Source of the DNA: an uncultured Selenomonadales bacterium
Lineage (GTDB): Bacteria > Bacillota > Negativicutes > Selenomonadales > Selenomonadaceae
DNA: 64,000 bases
Assembly (NCBI GenBank): GCA_937901445.1
Contig: CALDHY010000105.1
Coordinates: forward strand, 36,838-100,837
Direction: 5' to 3'
Made by a program: the position numbers and the translations under genes. This document shows, piece by piece, positions 15,947-25,790 of the stretch. Numbering within the stretch: the first letter of the stretch is position 1; every line of letters begins with the position of its first letter. Below the pieces are notes generated by a model. The model did no database searches and was not told the origin of the DNA. It saw nothing but the letters and a program-made list of their open reading frames with translations.

Positions 15947-16855
15947 TTAGTTTGCAGAGTAACATTGTTCATAAATACCGGCGCGTTTCAAAGTTGCAAC
16001 AACCGTTTCGCCAATGTGAGCAACAGTATCAGCAACTTCAATACCGACCGCATTAAGCGCGGCGATTTTATCTGCAGCAGTACCTTTGCCGCCGCTGATA
16101 ATTGCGCCCGCGTGTCCCATACGTTTACCGGGAGGAGCTTGACGCCCTGCAATAAACGCCGTAACCGGTTTATTGGGCATATTTTCTTTAATCCATTTTG
16201 CGGCGTCTTCTTCAGCCGTGCCGCCAATTTCGCCAATCATCAGTACCGCCAAAGTATCATCATCATCTTTGAAAAGTTTCAGCGCGTCAATAAAATCTGT
16301 ACCTTTAACAGGGTCGCCGCCAATTCCAAGTGAAGTTGTAATACCGATGCCGGCGTTTTTGAGTTGGAAAGCCGCCTCGTACGTCAAAGTTCCACTGCGC
16401 GAAACTAAACCGACGCGCCCTTTCTTTTGAACCATAGCCGGAATAATTCCAAGTTTGCATTCGTCTGAAGTCATAATACCGGGACAGTTTGGACCAATTA
16501 AGCGCGTCTTTTTGCCTTCCATGTAACGGCGAACTTTAACCATATCTTGCACGGGGATATGTTCAGTAATGCAAACAACCAAATCTAATCCCGCGTCAAC
16601 ACCTTCCATAATTGAATCAGCCGCAAAACGCGCAGGAACATAAATAACGGACGCCGTTGCGCCGGTTGCTTGTACCGCATCAACAACGCTGTTAAAAACA
16701 GGGACGCCTTCGACAAGTTGCCCAGCCTTGCCGGGAGTTACGCCGCCTACAATTTTTGTACCGTAAGCAAGCATTTGTTTTGTATGAAAAGTTGCCTGCT
16801 TGCCGGTTATTCCCTGCACGATAACTTTTGTATCTTTATTTACAAGTATACTCAT
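15947..16855 (-). CDS. sucD: Succinyl-CoA ligase, alpha subunit
   Basis: 302 residues with the Rossmann-type CoA-binding domain ([21 protein letters not shown]), the ligase domain [16 protein letters not shown] and the phospho-His segment [15 protein letters not shown]. It interconverts succinyl-CoA and succinate with ATP or GTP; in an anaerobe it most likely serves the branched citric acid pathway or succinate/propionate metabolism. Start ATG has AGGAGA 6 nt upstream. It follows sucC, but a small unknown gene sits between them. Confidence 0.97.
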   Translation of the reverse strand: MSILVNKDTKVIVQGITGKQATFHTKQMLAYGTKIVGGVTPGKAGQLVEGVPVFNSVVDAVQATGATASVIYVPARFAADSIMEGVDAGLDLVVCITEHIPVQDMVKVRRYMEGKKTRLIGPNCPGIMTSDECKLGIIPAMVQKKGRVGLVSRSGTLTYEAAFQLKNAGIGITTSLGIGGDPVKGTDFIDALKLFKDDDDTLAVLMIGEIGGTAEEDAAKWIKENMPNKPVTAFIAGRQAPPGKRMGHAGAIISGGKGTAADKIAALNAVGIEVADTVAHIGETVVATLKRAGIYEQCYSAN

Positions 16856-16879
16856 AATTTTTCTCCTATAAATTTCAGT

Positions 16880-17107
16880 TTAATCTTCAGGCATTTCAAA
16901 AGTTTTAAGACCATCCGTCATTGCAATAAAAATTTGCCTCAAAACTTCTTGCGCTCTTTTCGATGTTTTATATCCTGCCAATGTCCCGTTATAATGACCG
17001 CCACTTTTGTAATAATATATTTCGTTGCTGCCGTCAAAAGGAATGTATATGCTTATAATTTGTTCAGTATTTAAAATTGTATTAGTTTTTTTGTTAAAGA
17101 TAAACAT
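16880..17107 (-). CDS. 75-residue protein of unknown function inserted between sucC and sucD
   Basis: Starts at the base after the sucC stop and ends 24 bp before sucD. Sequence has YIPFDGSNEIYYYKSGG and RAQEVLRQIFIAM, a mixed beta then helix layout like small phage or host hypothetical proteins that read out a field then a helical tail. I do not recognise it. No strong ribosome site, so it may be made by re-initiation after sucC. sucC and sucD are normally adjacent, which makes this position unusual. Confidence 0.6.
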   Translation of the reverse strand: MFIFNKKTNTILNTEQIISIYIPFDGSNEIYYYKSGGHYNGTLAGYKTSKRAQEVLRQIFIAMTDGLKTFEMPED

Positions 17108-18295
17108 TTATTTTGCCTCATTGACAAGGCGGACAACTTCTTTTGCGCCGTCTTCCATAGTTGGAGCCATAATAACATTTGAAATTGGCGAATCCTTCAA
17201 AATTTGCTGTCCGAGTTCAACGTTTGTACCTTCAAGGCGTACGACAACCGGCACGGGCAAAGATTTTCCGTCTTCAGAAATAATTTTAGCCGCTTCAACA
17301 ATACCTGCCGCCACTGCATCACAGCGATTAATCCCGCCGAAAATATTTACAAAAATACCTTTAGCCTGTCCGCCATCCAACATAATCTTAAAAGCGGTTG
17401 CAATTTTTTCAGGGGTTGAATCGCCGCCGACGTCAAGGAAGTTTGCAGGTTCGCCGCCGTAATGTTTCAAAATATCAACAGTTGCCATTGCAAGTCCCGC
17501 GCCGTTTACCATACAGGCAACGTTGCCGCCCAAATTAACGTAGCTTAAGCCTTCCAACGCCGCCGTACGTTCTTTTGGGTCTTCTTCAGTTTCGTCGCGC
17601 AGGGCTTCAATATCGGGGTGGCGATAAAGCGCGCTGTCATCGAAATTTAATTTGGCGTCAAGTGCAATAACATTATCTTCAGCCGTAACAACGAGCGGGT
17701 TAATTTCAACTTGCGAGCAATCTTCACCAACAAAAACGTTGTAAAGTTTCAAAATGAACGCCGTAGCCTTACGAATAGCGGCGGCAGGGAAATTCATTTT
17801 GTAGGCAATTCTTGTAGCTTGAAAGGGCATTAAACCTACTGCCGGGTCGATATATTCCCTAAAAATTTTTTCGGGCTTTTCGGCTGCAACTTTTTCAATT
17901 TCGACGCCGCCTTCTTCACTGCCCATCATAACCACGCGCGCGGTTGTCCTGTCAATGACAAAACTAAGGTAATATTCTTTTTTGATATTGGAGCCTTCCT
18001 CTATTAACAGGCGATTAACTTTTTTACCGTCCGGTCCCGTTTGATGAGTAACCAAAATTTTGCCCAAAAGTTCATTTGCATAATTTTTAACTTCGTCAAG
18101 ATTTTTGGCAAGTTTGACGCCGCCGGCTTTACCGCGCCCGCCTGCGTGAATTTGCGCCTTAACTACCATTACAGGCGAATTTAATTCCTGCGCGACGGCT
18201 ACAGCCTCTTCAACTGAAAAAGCGGGCTTGCCGTTCGGTACGGGGACGCCGTAACGCCTAAGAATTGCTTTACTTTGATATTCGTGAATGTTCAA
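17108..18295 (-). CDS. sucC: Succinyl-CoA ligase, beta subunit (ATP-grasp)
   Basis: 395 residues starting at a TTG ([19 protein letters not shown]) with GGGAGGGAG 7 nt before it. The ATP-grasp domain ([30 protein letters not shown]) and the C-terminal ligase domain ([25 protein letters not shown]) are intact, length normal. Forms the heterotetramer or dimer with SucD. It heads the operon behind a clear promoter. Confidence 0.97.
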   Translation of the reverse strand: MNIHEYQSKAILRRYGVPVPNGKPAFSVEEAVAVAQELNSPVMVVKAQIHAGGRGKAGGVKLAKNLDEVKNYANELLGKILVTHQTGPDGKKVNRLLIEEGSNIKKEYYLSFVIDRTTARVVMMGSEEGGVEIEKVAAEKPEKIFREYIDPAVGLMPFQATRIAYKMNFPAAAIRKATAFILKLYNVFVGEDCSQVEINPLVVTAEDNVIALDAKLNFDDSALYRHPDIEALRDETEEDPKERTAALEGLSYVNLGGNVACMVNGAGLAMATVDILKHYGGEPANFLDVGGDSTPEKIATAFKIMLDGGQAKGIFVNIFGGINRCDAVAAGIVEAAKIISEDGKSLPVPVVVRLEGTNVELGQQILKDSPISNVIMAPTMEDGAKEVVRLVNEAK

Positions 18296-18325
18296 AATTT
18301 CTCCCTCCCAAAAAATATTACAGTT

Positions 18326-18354
18326 ATTTTAAACAAAATTTTCAATGTAAGCAA
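18326..18354 (-). promoter_or_regulatory. Promoter of sucC
   Basis: Minus strand TTGCTT, 17-bp spacer, TAAAAT, 30 bp before the TTG start. Confidence 0.75.
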
Positions 18355-18375
18355 GTAATTTAGTCACAGTTCAAT

Positions 18376-18405
18376 AAAAAAAGCCGCCACTTTTCGTAAC
18401 GGCTG
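18376..18405 (-). terminator. Terminator of the envelope operon
   Basis: Minus strand 8-bp stem GCCGTTAC/GTGGCGGC, loop GAAAA, then TTTTTTTATT; directly after the gene at 18422. Confidence 0.85.
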
Positions 18406-18421
18406 AAATTTTTATTTGAAA

Positions 18422-19372
18422 TTATTTTTTCTTAGATTTATCGTTGTCAGTGAAACTTTCAATTTCTTTTGCCTTGAGAACTTTTTTGGGAATTTCCAAG
18501 CGCGCTTTAGCATCAGCATTCAAAAAAGTTGTATAGCCTTTAAATTCGCTGTAAAACGCTACAGTTTCCAACATTTCTCTTACTTCGTCAACACTTAAAA
18601 AAGGATTTGAAGAATCACGAAGTGCGGCGGCGGCGATAGTTTGCGGCAAGCTTGAAAGGTTGAAACTCATTGTGGTAGTTTGCCAATTAACTTTGTCAAC
18701 CGTCCACGTGTACCAAATGTCAGAATCCCTAAAACCCGTTTCAATGTAGCTAAAAATAGTATTTGTCATCTCGTCATTTTTTTGTTTTTGAAATTCGGGG
18801 TCTTTCGCCAATTCAGCTTTAATTGCGTCAATTATTTTTGCGCCGTCAATTTTTACTAACAACGTGCGGCTTTTTTCGCCGTCTTGCAAAACTGTAACAT
18901 CTTTGACAAATTCAACCATTTTATCGAGTTCCGCTGCATTGGGAGTAGCAACCATATCAACAACATTTGCGGCGGCAACCGGCGAAGTCATTTTCTTCCA
19001 TTTATTTTTTTCGTCTTGAAAGTAAACTACCATATTTTTTTTGTCTTGAGTGATATAAAACGGCTTTACAATGTGTTCGTCTTTGCCGTTTTCGTCAACT
19101 ATCCAAAGTTCAAAACTGCCGTTCATATTGAAAGTATCTTTTTCCGTTGCGCCCAAAAATTCCAATTCGCCGGTAAAGCGCGGCACTACAAAGAAAATAT
19201 CTTGATGAAAAACACGGTCATCTTGTCCGGCAGTTTGAATAATTGTTTCACGGAAAATTTCCATTGCCTCCGCGTCAATATCAGCTGCTGACGCCTTGCC
19301 GCCAATAAAAATTATCCCGCACAAAAACATTGCCGTTACAAAAATTTTAGCGGCGTTAAAAATTCTGTTCAT
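18422..19372 (-). CDS. Secreted protein of unknown function
   Basis: 316 residues with a signal peptide ending near GGKASAA. The mature part resembles LppX/LolA-like lipoprotein-carrier proteins in outline (an early acidic segment, FELWIVDENGK, YFQDEKNKWKKM, a long helix pair) but I cannot assign it. A lysine-rich tail (DNDKSKKK) ends the protein. It is the last gene of the lpxD-linked operon, 12 bp behind the next secreted protein, which suggests a role at the cell envelope. Confidence 0.6.
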   Translation of the reverse strand: MNRIFNAAKIFVTAMFLCGIIFIGGKASAADIDAEAMEIFRETIIQTAGQDDRVFHQDIFFVVPRFTGELEFLGATEKDTFNMNGSFELWIVDENGKDEHIVKPFYITQDKKNMVVYFQDEKNKWKKMTSPVAAANVVDMVATPNAAELDKMVEFVKDVTVLQDGEKSRTLLVKIDGAKIIDAIKAELAKDPEFQKQKNDEMTNTIFSYIETGFRDSDIWYTWTVDKVNWQTTTMSFNLSSLPQTIAAAALRDSSNPFLSVDEVREMLETVAFYSEFKGYTTFLNADAKARLEIPKKVLKAKEIESFTDNDKSKKK

Positions 19373-19384
19373 AAAATTCCCCTC

Positions 19385-20029
19385 CTACTTAATTAATTTC
19401 CCTAAGTCTTGGAAGAAAGAGTTGCAAATTCGCCCGTACATACCATCTTGAGCATCTTTATCTTCACGGTCTCTTACGTCTTCACGCCCAAAAACCATTT
19501 TGCCGGTACGAGTATCATAAACTTCAAAAGTAACTGCCATTTTTGAAACGTCGACCCTGCGCGGCGGATAAGTTACCGGTACGGTTGTATAATATTCTTC
19601 TTCGTAACGGTTGCCGTAGCGATCACGAACTGTGCGGTACATTTTCTTTCTTTCCCACGTCGTACGTTCCGGCACAATGTAATAATCGTCGCTCCAATCC
19701 TTAATGTAACATTCAATGTATAAATCTGCAACGCCGCTTAAATCCCTTGAATCGTAGCCGGACATACGGCGCGCATCATCTTCAGTGATAACGTCACATT
19801 TCAATTTGCCCGCGCTTTTTTGATAGGTACTGCGCAATTTCTGAATAAAAATATTTCCTCTGTTTCTGAAGTCAATATCTGAAGAAATATTCATCAAAAC
19901 GACACGCTGCACGCCACGAAAATTATAATATTTATCCTTGAAGTCGTTTTTTTCGGCTGAAACTGTTTGCGGCAAGAACATACACGCCAGCAGAAACATT
20001 ACGCCGAAAATTTTTTTGATACTATACAT
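19385..20029 (-). CDS. Secreted protein of unknown function, possibly DUF4136-like
   Basis: 214 residues with signal peptide MYSIKKIFGVMFLLACMFLP. A compact alpha/beta domain with VVLMNISSDIDFRNRG, ADLYIECYIKDW and a C-terminal VTFEVYDTRTGKMVFGREDVRDRE. The last pattern (a strand of EVYD.RTGK..., as in CsgG- and DUF4136-type lipoproteins) links it loosely to the secreted CsgG-like proteins at 1-2.4 kb. It begins 1 nt from the lpxD stop codon, in the same operon. Confidence 0.6.
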   Translation of the reverse strand: MYSIKKIFGVMFLLACMFLPQTVSAEKNDFKDKYYNFRGVQRVVLMNISSDIDFRNRGNIFIQKLRSTYQKSAGKLKCDVITEDDARRMSGYDSRDLSGVADLYIECYIKDWSDDYYIVPERTTWERKKMYRTVRDRYGNRYEEEYYTTVPVTYPPRRVDVSKMAVTFEVYDTRTGKMVFGREDVRDREDKDAQDGMYGRICNSFFQDLGKLIK

Positions 20030-20030
20030 T

Positions 20031-21059
20031 TTAGTCCTGTCCTTTATTTAAATTTGAAATAGTTTCTTCAAGTTGTTGAATTTTTTTAATAAGATCCGGA
20101 AGTTTTTTTATTGCGCCTTGCGTACGTAACCATTCATTGTGCGGTTGAATAGGGAAACCGGAGCCGAAAAATCCTTCAGGCATATTTTTACTTATACCGG
20201 AGCGCGCCGCGTAAACAGAATTTCCGCCAATTTTAATGTGTCCTACAGTGCCCGTTTGACCGCCAAAAGTTACATTATCGCCAACAATCGTAGAGCCTGA
20301 AATTCCCGTCTGCGCGACGATTAAACAATTTGCGCCAATCTTGCAGTTATGTCCCACGTGTACAAGGTTATCAATTTTCGTACCGTGCCCGATAACGGTT
20401 GAACCCATCGCCGCCCTGTCAATTCCGACGTGCGCGCCAATTTCAACATCATCTTCAACAATGACGTTTCCAATTTGCGGGACTTTCGTATGAACGCCCT
20501 TTGAAGTTGTGAAGCCGAAACCGTCCGCGCCGATAACCGCTGAAGAATGAATCACGCAGCGCGCGCCAATTTCGCAGTATTCACGAATTGTAACGCTTGA
20601 ATAAATGATAGTTGCCGCGCCAATTTTCGCGTGCTGTCCAATGTAAGCATGCGGATAAATAATTACACCGTCGCCAATTTCGGCGTTATCGTCAATGTAA
20701 GCAAACGCCATAATTTTTGCAGTTGGAGAAATTTTTGTATTTTTGCCAATAAAAGCTTGCGTGCTGATACCGGCGGGAATTTCAATTTTTGGCTTGAAAA
20801 TTTCCATAAGTTTTGCAAAGGCAAATTTGGTATTTTCCGCCTTGATTGAATTTTTTGGAATTTCGCCGTTAAAATTTTTTGGAATAATGACAGCTGACGC
20901 CGCCGAATTTTTAGCCGCCGCCACGTGGTTTTCATCTGCAAAAGTTAAATCGCCCGCGCGCGCAGTTTCGATACTGTCTAAGCCGCTAATTTTAATTTTG
21001 CCGTCTCCGATTAATTCGCCGCCAATAAGTTCAGCAATTTCTTTCAAAGTTTTTTGCAT
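20031..21059 (-). CDS. lpxD: UDP-3-O-acylglucosamine N-acyltransferase
   Basis: 342 residues, full length. LpxD adds the second hydroxy-fatty acid in lipid A synthesis, so this organism makes a lipopolysaccharide outer membrane. An N-terminal uridine-binding domain (residues 1-100) is followed by a left-handed parallel beta helix of hexapeptide repeats ([37 protein letters not shown], which holds the catalytic His) and a C-terminal helix. Located after three OmpH-like genes, the order typical of diderm bacteria, but lpxA and fabZ are not in the window. Confidence 0.96.
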   Translation of the reverse strand: MQKTLKEIAELIGGELIGDGKIKISGLDSIETARAGDLTFADENHVAAAKNSAASAVIIPKNFNGEIPKNSIKAENTKFAFAKLMEIFKPKIEIPAGISTQAFIGKNTKISPTAKIMAFAYIDDNAEIGDGVIIYPHAYIGQHAKIGAATIIYSSVTIREYCEIGARCVIHSSAVIGADGFGFTTSKGVHTKVPQIGNVIVEDDVEIGAHVGIDRAAMGSTVIGHGTKIDNLVHVGHNCKIGANCLIVAQTGISGSTIVGDNVTFGGQTGTVGHIKIGGNSVYAARSGISKNMPEGFFGSGFPIQPHNEWLRTQGAIKKLPDLIKKIQQLEETISNLNKGQD

Positions 21060-21068
21060 AGTTCAACC

Positions 21069-21500
21069 TCACTGCAACTTTTTAACGACTTCATCAGTTA
21101 TATCAATTCCGCCGAGCAAAACTGTTGGCTGATCTTCCGAACTGTCAACAACTACATCAAGTTGCTTTTCTTGAGAAATTCCCTGAATAGCCTCGTCAAG
21201 TTTGTATTTTAATTGCGTGTTGTAAGCTTGACTTATACCGACAAGTTTTCTTTGACTTTCAGCCAATGCGTTATTTCGTTCCTCTTCAGTCCAATCGGGA
21301 TTTTCTTCAAGCATTGCCGCCGCCTCATTTTGAATTTCGGTAGCTTTTTTTTGCCCTTCCTCAAGAATCGCTTTAATTTGCGGCGTATCCATAATTTTTG
21401 CGCTGTCAATGTAGCCAATGTTTGCCTGACTGCCGCAACCTGTCACAAAAAATGACGCTACCAATAGCGCGGCAACTTTTATTTTCTTTGATATATTCAA
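21069..21500 (-). CDS. OmpH/Skp-like outer-membrane chaperone, lipoprotein form
   Basis: 143 residues with lipobox VTGCGSQ after a 21-residue signal peptide, so probably anchored to a membrane. The mature part is one long helical hairpin (IKAILEEGQKKATEIQNEAA) with the Skp start IGYIDSAKIM and end VVVDSSEDQPTVLLGGIDIT. Skp proteins hold unfolded outer-membrane proteins in the periplasm. It is 9 bp from lpxD and shares the C-terminal layout with the protein at 22680. Confidence 0.85.
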   Translation of the reverse strand: MNISKKIKVAALLVASFFVTGCGSQANIGYIDSAKIMDTPQIKAILEEGQKKATEIQNEAAAMLEENPDWTEEERNNALAESQRKLVGISQAYNTQLKYKLDEAIQGISQEKQLDVVVDSSEDQPTVLLGGIDITDEVVKKLQ

Positions 21501-21542
21501 CGTTCAATCACTCCATTAAAAAATTATTTTAAAATAAAAATT

Positions 21543-22598
21543 TCAACGCACGGTTTTTAATAAATCCGGTGTTAAATCTTTTGTATCGCTGCCCTCAAAA
21601 ATCATTACGCCGGGCGATTTTTTGGCATTTAACTTGAAATTTATATCGGCGTTGCTTGAAAGTTTTTCTTCAAAGTAAGGCGTTTCGTGTTTGATTAAAA
21701 CCATTTGCAATTTGTATAGCGCGCCGAGTCTGCCCGCCTCATTTACGATTGAATCAACGATAGAATCTTCAAGCTTGACGCGCTCTTTTGAAGTTTGTAA
21801 AAGTTCGTCCAAAAGTTCACGGCGGCGCGTTTGACGAAAAGCAATTTCCTGCATTGCCGCCTTCATTAACGCTTGGTTTCTTTCTTGCGTGTCGCGGATT
21901 TTTTGTAATGCTTCATCGCTGTATTTTTCGTTAAATTCGTCAGTTTCGCGCTTGATACGCGCCAAATCGTCTGCAACCTGCGAACGAGCGTAAGCCGCAA
22001 TTTCAGCCGTCCTTTCGTCAAGCAGTTCCTTTTGTTTTGCGTTGCGTTCAACTGTTATTTCGTCAAGGCGTTTTGTAAGTTCTTGAATTTGTTCCGGCGT
22101 CAAGTGCAGAATTTTGGCGTTTTGAAGTTTCAAAGTTATGTTGAAAGCCTCGTTCATATAAAAATCGCGAATTGTATTGCGCCGCTTGATATAATCTTCA
22201 GCGGTTTTTTCGGTGTATTCTTCGGCGATTCTTTTTTCACGTGCGCGGACTTCAGCAAGTTGACTTATTAAATTTTGCATAATTCTTTTTCGCGCAGATT
22301 CTTCAAAAGGCGTTGTATCAATTTCCGGCAATTTTGGCGGCGAAACGGGGCGCATCATTTCATTAAGTTCAAGTTTCAGGCGAATTTCTTTACCGAGTAA
22401 CTCTTTCAGTCTTTCGCCGTCTGAATGTTTAAGCAGGACTTGTTCAAAGTCAATATAACCGAAGCCGTGAACAGGATTTTCTTGCACGGCGGGTTTTGGG
22501 CGTTCGACTTTTTCGGCTTTTGGCGGTGAATATAAAAACAGCCCGCCGCCAATTAAAACCGTCATAATTGCCGCCGCCTTCAATCTGTAATTTGACAT
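21543..22598 (-). CDS. Periplasmic coiled-coil OmpH-like protein
   Basis: 351 residues: an N-terminal membrane anchor (AAAIMTVLIGGGLFLYS), proline-rich spacer, the OmpH-like segment HGFGYIDFEQVLLKHSDGERL, then about 200 residues of highly charged coiled coil, ending in a domain with MVLIKHETPYFEEK. It looks like an extended Skp with a long coil, possibly a periplasmic spacer or chaperone linking membranes. It lies between two Skp-type genes. Not a family I can name. Confidence 0.65.
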   Translation of the reverse strand: MSNYRLKAAAIMTVLIGGGLFLYSPPKAEKVERPKPAVQENPVHGFGYIDFEQVLLKHSDGERLKELLGKEIRLKLELNEMMRPVSPPKLPEIDTTPFEESARKRIMQNLISQLAEVRAREKRIAEEYTEKTAEDYIKRRNTIRDFYMNEAFNITLKLQNAKILHLTPEQIQELTKRLDEITVERNAKQKELLDERTAEIAAYARSQVADDLARIKRETDEFNEKYSDEALQKIRDTQERNQALMKAAMQEIAFRQTRRRELLDELLQTSKERVKLEDSIVDSIVNEAGRLGALYKLQMVLIKHETPYFEEKLSSNADINFKLNAKKSPGVMIFEGSDTKDLTPDLLKTVR

Positions 22599-22618
22599 TG
22601 CCGCCCTCCTTGCAGATA

Positions 22619-22665
22619 TAAAAAAATGACCAGTGATCCTTAAATTTTTTGACCACTGATCACTG
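22619..22665 (-). repeat. GTGATCA-type palindrome acting as a terminator
   Basis: Minus strand CAGTGATC and GATCACTG (8 bp) enclose a 19-nt loop containing two further short copies of AGTGGTCA and are followed by GTCATTTTTTT. It separates the Skp gene from the coiled-coil gene and is built from a different word from the RYTARGG arrays. Confidence 0.7.
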
Positions 22666-22679
22666 AAGGCTGACAGATT

Positions 22680-23150
22680 TTATTTCTTTGTAAGTCTGGA
22701 AATAACGTCTTGCGTAATATCCGTTCCGCCATAGACAACAGCGGCTTTTTCAATTACTACGCTTAAGCCCTTTGAATCTGCAACTTTTTTTATGGCTTCG
22801 TCAATTGATTTTAAAATGGGATCCATAAGTTCATTTTGCTTTTGTGCGAGTCTTTGTTGACATTGTCTGTAATAATCGGCTTTTTCTTGATCCGTCATAC
22901 CTTGCGATTTTTCTTCAAAGTCTTTTTGAACTTCAGTAATTGCGGCGTTCATTTTAGTTTGAAAATCTGCAACGCTGGGATGTTGACTTAAAACTTGATC
23001 CCTGTCAACTACACCGACATTAACTGAACTTGCCGCCGACGCAATACCGCTGCCTGTTTGCGTCAACGCCAACGCTACAACGCTCCCCATAAAAACCAAC
23101 GCAATTAAGACGCTGATAAATTTAACTTGCTTTTTTTCCAACTTTAGCAT
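22680..23150 (-). CDS. OmpH/Skp-like periplasmic chaperone
   Basis: 156 residues from the ATG at 23150, chosen for its AAAGGAGA ribosome site (a longer frame has none). Signal anchor FISVLIALVFMGSVVALAL, OmpH start VNVGVVDRDQVLSQHPSVADF, central coiled coil and C-terminal SKGLSVVIEKAAVVYGGTDITQ. The latter is the canonical Skp closing motif. It heads the envelope operon with lpxD. Confidence 0.9.
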   Translation of the reverse strand: MLKLEKKQVKFISVLIALVFMGSVVALALTQTGSGIASAASSVNVGVVDRDQVLSQHPSVADFQTKMNAAITEVQKDFEEKSQGMTDQEKADYYRQCQQRLAQKQNELMDPILKSIDEAIKKVADSKGLSVVIEKAAVVYGGTDITQDVISRLTKK

Positions 23151-23244
23151 TCGGCAAAATCTCCTTTTTTTATTCATAACAAGCCACATTATAACAAACT
23201 GAATTTTCCATTGCAAGCCGTTTTCAGAAATTAATCACTAAATT

Positions 23245-23496
23245 TTATAATCTCCACATTCCGCCAATAAGCATAAAATTGAGTACCAAAAAAACTATAC
23301 AACTTATCAAAAGTAAAAGCCAATCCGGAAAAAATCTCCAAACTAAATCGCTGCTAAGTTTTTCAAGCGGCAAGCCGGACATTTTATTTGCTATCGGTAA
23401 AAAAATTAGTGCTCCCAAAATTAATCCAAAAACCCCAACAAAAAGCAGCCCCAAAATAACGTCGATTGGCACGGGCAGAAAATCCAAGTCTATCAT
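23245..23496 (-). CDS. Small membrane protein
   Basis: 83 residues with two membrane helices (VILGLLFVGVFGLILGALIF and LLLLISCIVFLVLNFMLIG) joined by a short basic loop. It begins 1 nt after the stop of the NrdG-like gene, so the two are one unit. I do not recognise the family. Confidence 0.6.
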   Translation of the reverse strand: MIDLDFLPVPIDVILGLLFVGVFGLILGALIFLPIANKMSGLPLEKLSSDLVWRFFPDWLLLLISCIVFLVLNFMLIGGMWRL

Positions 23497-23955
23497 TCAA
23501 TCACCTCCCAAATGAATAATTCGTTGATTCTTCGAGCCGCGAAACTCCAACTCCAAGTCGCGCAGTTCTTCTATATATTCGCCGTCAACAACTACATCGA
23601 CGAATTTTAACAACTTTTGCGCCGCCGCCGGTATTTCTTCAAATTTGTAACCGGTATAAAGCCATACGTCAAGATTTAAACTTTTTGCCGCCTTTGCAAG
23701 TTCCAGCGCGGGCTCAATCTGTAAAAGCGGTTCCCCGCCGCTCAAAGTTATTCCCGTAAGCAAAGGATTTTTTTTCATTTCAGTGATAATTTCGGCAGTG
23801 TCAAGAATTTTGCCGCCGTCAAGCGCGTGAGTTTCAGGATTGTGGCAGCCGGGACAATTCCTCAAGCAACCCTGCATAAAAACTGTAAATCTTATTCCTT
23901 CGCCGTCTACGTAAGACTCCGGCACAATTCCTGCAACACGAATCTTCAAAACCAT
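23497..23955 (-). CDS. nrdG: Anaerobic ribonucleotide reductase activating protein (radical SAM)
   Basis: 152 residues from the ATG at 23955 (GTGGCGGTG upstream). The iron-sulphur triad is CLRNCPGC (CxxxCxxC), preceded by SYVDGEGIRFTVFMQG and followed by the SAM-binding LSGGEPLL. NrdG puts a glycyl radical on NrdD, which makes deoxynucleotides without oxygen. No nrdD lies near it, unusual but seen elsewhere; the C-terminal IEELRDLELEFRGSKNQRII fits the family. Could alternatively activate another glycyl-radical enzyme. Confidence 0.88.
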   Translation of the reverse strand: MVLKIRVAGIVPESYVDGEGIRFTVFMQGCLRNCPGCHNPETHALDGGKILDTAEIITEMKKNPLLTGITLSGGEPLLQIEPALELAKAAKSLNLDVWLYTGYKFEEIPAAAQKLLKFVDVVVDGEYIEELRDLELEFRGSKNQRIIHLGGD

Positions 23956-24014
23956 CACCGCCACTTTTAAAGTATAATCGTACAAAAAATTTTTTCAAGC
24001 TTATTTTTAATTTT

Positions 24015-25721
24015 TTAAGTGTCAACGTACAAAGTTTTTTGATTAGTAAAAATGACAAAGCCGGGTTTTGCGCCGTTAAGTTTTTTGACAAGTTTGCAAT
24101 GCGTGTAGTCAACAGGAACTTTTGAGGAGCCCGCTGCCTTTGAAAATTTCGCCGCCAATTTTGCCGCGTAAAGCAAAGTTTCAGCAGTTGGTTCAACGCC
24201 GCCGCAACGTATGATAACGTGAGAGCCGGTAATTTCTTTTGTATGTAACCAAATATCATCGGGCGCGGCAATTTTGAAAGTCAATCTGTCATTTTGCGCG
24301 TTGTTTTTGCCAATTAAAATTTCTGTACCGTCGGGCGCGTTAAATTTCAAAGGTTCCGGCTTTTTACTTGAGGCGGTCTTTTTTCTTTCAGCTTTAAGGT
24401 AGCCGCCGCTTGTCAATTCTGCGCGAATTTCGTCAATGTCAACAAGAGTGACGGCGGTATTCAGTGAATGTTCAACCGTTTCAAGGTAAATAATTTCTGC
24501 GCGACACTTTTCAATTTGTTCCAAAATATGAGCCGTCGAACGTTTCAGCTTGTCATATTTTTTATAAAAACTTTGAACGTTACCGGCGATTGTCAATTTT
24601 TTGTCGAGTTGAATTTCAATTTCTGCGCCCGTTTCACTGTAAATATTTTGAACGGAAATAATTTCGTCGGCGTGGTCTTTGAAGTTGTAACGATAAGTTG
24701 AAAGGTTATCCGCTTTAATTCGCCAATCGTCAGCATTTTCTGCGGCGGCAAGTTCATTTTCAAGGACGGAAATTTTATTTGTGGCGCGCCTTAATTCGTT
24801 GTGTACCAACTTTGAAAATTTTTCCTTGTCGGGCGGCGTGTAACTTCCAATTAAATCATCTGCAACTTCAAGCATTTCAGAAATTGTTTCAAAAGTTTGT
24901 ACCTGCGCTTGCGGAAAATAATTCAGTTTAACGGCGGAAATTGCCAAAACTTTGCCGTTATCTTCGACAATGCAGGGCGCGGGATTTTCGGCGGCAGTTT
25001 TAATTTCAGTCAAAGAATTTTCCAAGCTTGCAAAGTCCGCGCCGTCGAGTTCGGAAATTTTTATATCAGTTGGAAGACCGGCGGCAAAAATTGTTTCCTT
25101 GACAGTTTGCGGACCGAATCCTTGACAAAAATTCATAACCGCTTTATCCAGTCGCGCAGATTTATCAGATTTAATTTTTTCGACAATTTCGGCGGCAGTA
25201 CAAGAAAAAATATCAAGTTTATTTTGCGGCGGCGGCATCTGATAAATTTGGTTAGGTAAAACCGTGCGGACGCGGCTGGAGTTCGTACCGATTTTTTTTA
25301 GCGCGTCAATAATTTTGCCGTCAGAAATTAAGATAATGTTGCTGTACTTGCCAATCAATTCAACTGCAAGCGTCAACGTTTGAATTTTGCCGCCCGCGCC
25401 GATTGTGTCAACGTCGATAAAAATAATTCTGTCAAGTTCAAATTGGCGAATATCTGCAATTCTGCCGTTTTCAAGATTTTTTCTAAGTACCATGCAAAAA
25501 GTTGGCGGCTCCGGCAGATTTTCCGGCGATTTTTTGACAATGTGGATTGAGGGATTTTGCGGCGCAACAGAAATTCTAAGCAAATGAGTTTGTCCAAAAT
25601 TTCTGATTGTGATTGTAAAATTTGCTTTATTTTGTTGAGTTATTTTGTCTACGCGCCCGCCGATTAAAATTTTTGAGAGTTCGATAGTTAGGGGGCGCAT
25701 TGAAAAGCCGTCTAGGTTCAA
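24015..25721 (-). CDS. rqcH: RqcH ribosome quality-control protein (NFACT family)
   Basis: 568 residues from a TTG start (LNLDGFSMRPLTIELSK) with AAAGGCGGT upstream. NFACT-N and helix-hairpin-helix, coiled coil and NFACT-R domains in order; the C-terminal motif WLHTKEITGSHVIIRCGG is diagnostic. RqcH binds split 50S subunits and adds alanine tails to stalled nascent chains. Members were once called fibronectin-binding proteins. It sits alone between the swrB-like gene and nrdG. Confidence 0.93.
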   Translation of the reverse strand: MNLDGFSMRPLTIELSKILIGGRVDKITQQNKANFTITIRNFGQTHLLRISVAPQNPSIHIVKKSPENLPEPPTFCMVLRKNLENGRIADIRQFELDRIIFIDVDTIGAGGKIQTLTLAVELIGKYSNIILISDGKIIDALKKIGTNSSRVRTVLPNQIYQMPPPQNKLDIFSCTAAEIVEKIKSDKSARLDKAVMNFCQGFGPQTVKETIFAAGLPTDIKISELDGADFASLENSLTEIKTAAENPAPCIVEDNGKVLAISAVKLNYFPQAQVQTFETISEMLEVADDLIGSYTPPDKEKFSKLVHNELRRATNKISVLENELAAAENADDWRIKADNLSTYRYNFKDHADEIISVQNIYSETGAEIEIQLDKKLTIAGNVQSFYKKYDKLKRSTAHILEQIEKCRAEIIYLETVEHSLNTAVTLVDIDEIRAELTSGGYLKAERKKTASSKKPEPLKFNAPDGTEILIGKNNAQNDRLTFKIAAPDDIWLHTKEITGSHVIIRCGGVEPTAETLLYAAKLAAKFSKAAGSSKVPVDYTHCKLVKKLNGAKPGFVIFTNQKTLYVDT

Positions 25722-25790
25722 AAGTTTTACCGCCTTTCGATAAAATAAAAAAAGTCGGCGAATTACCGCCAACTTAACGCCAATGATTTT

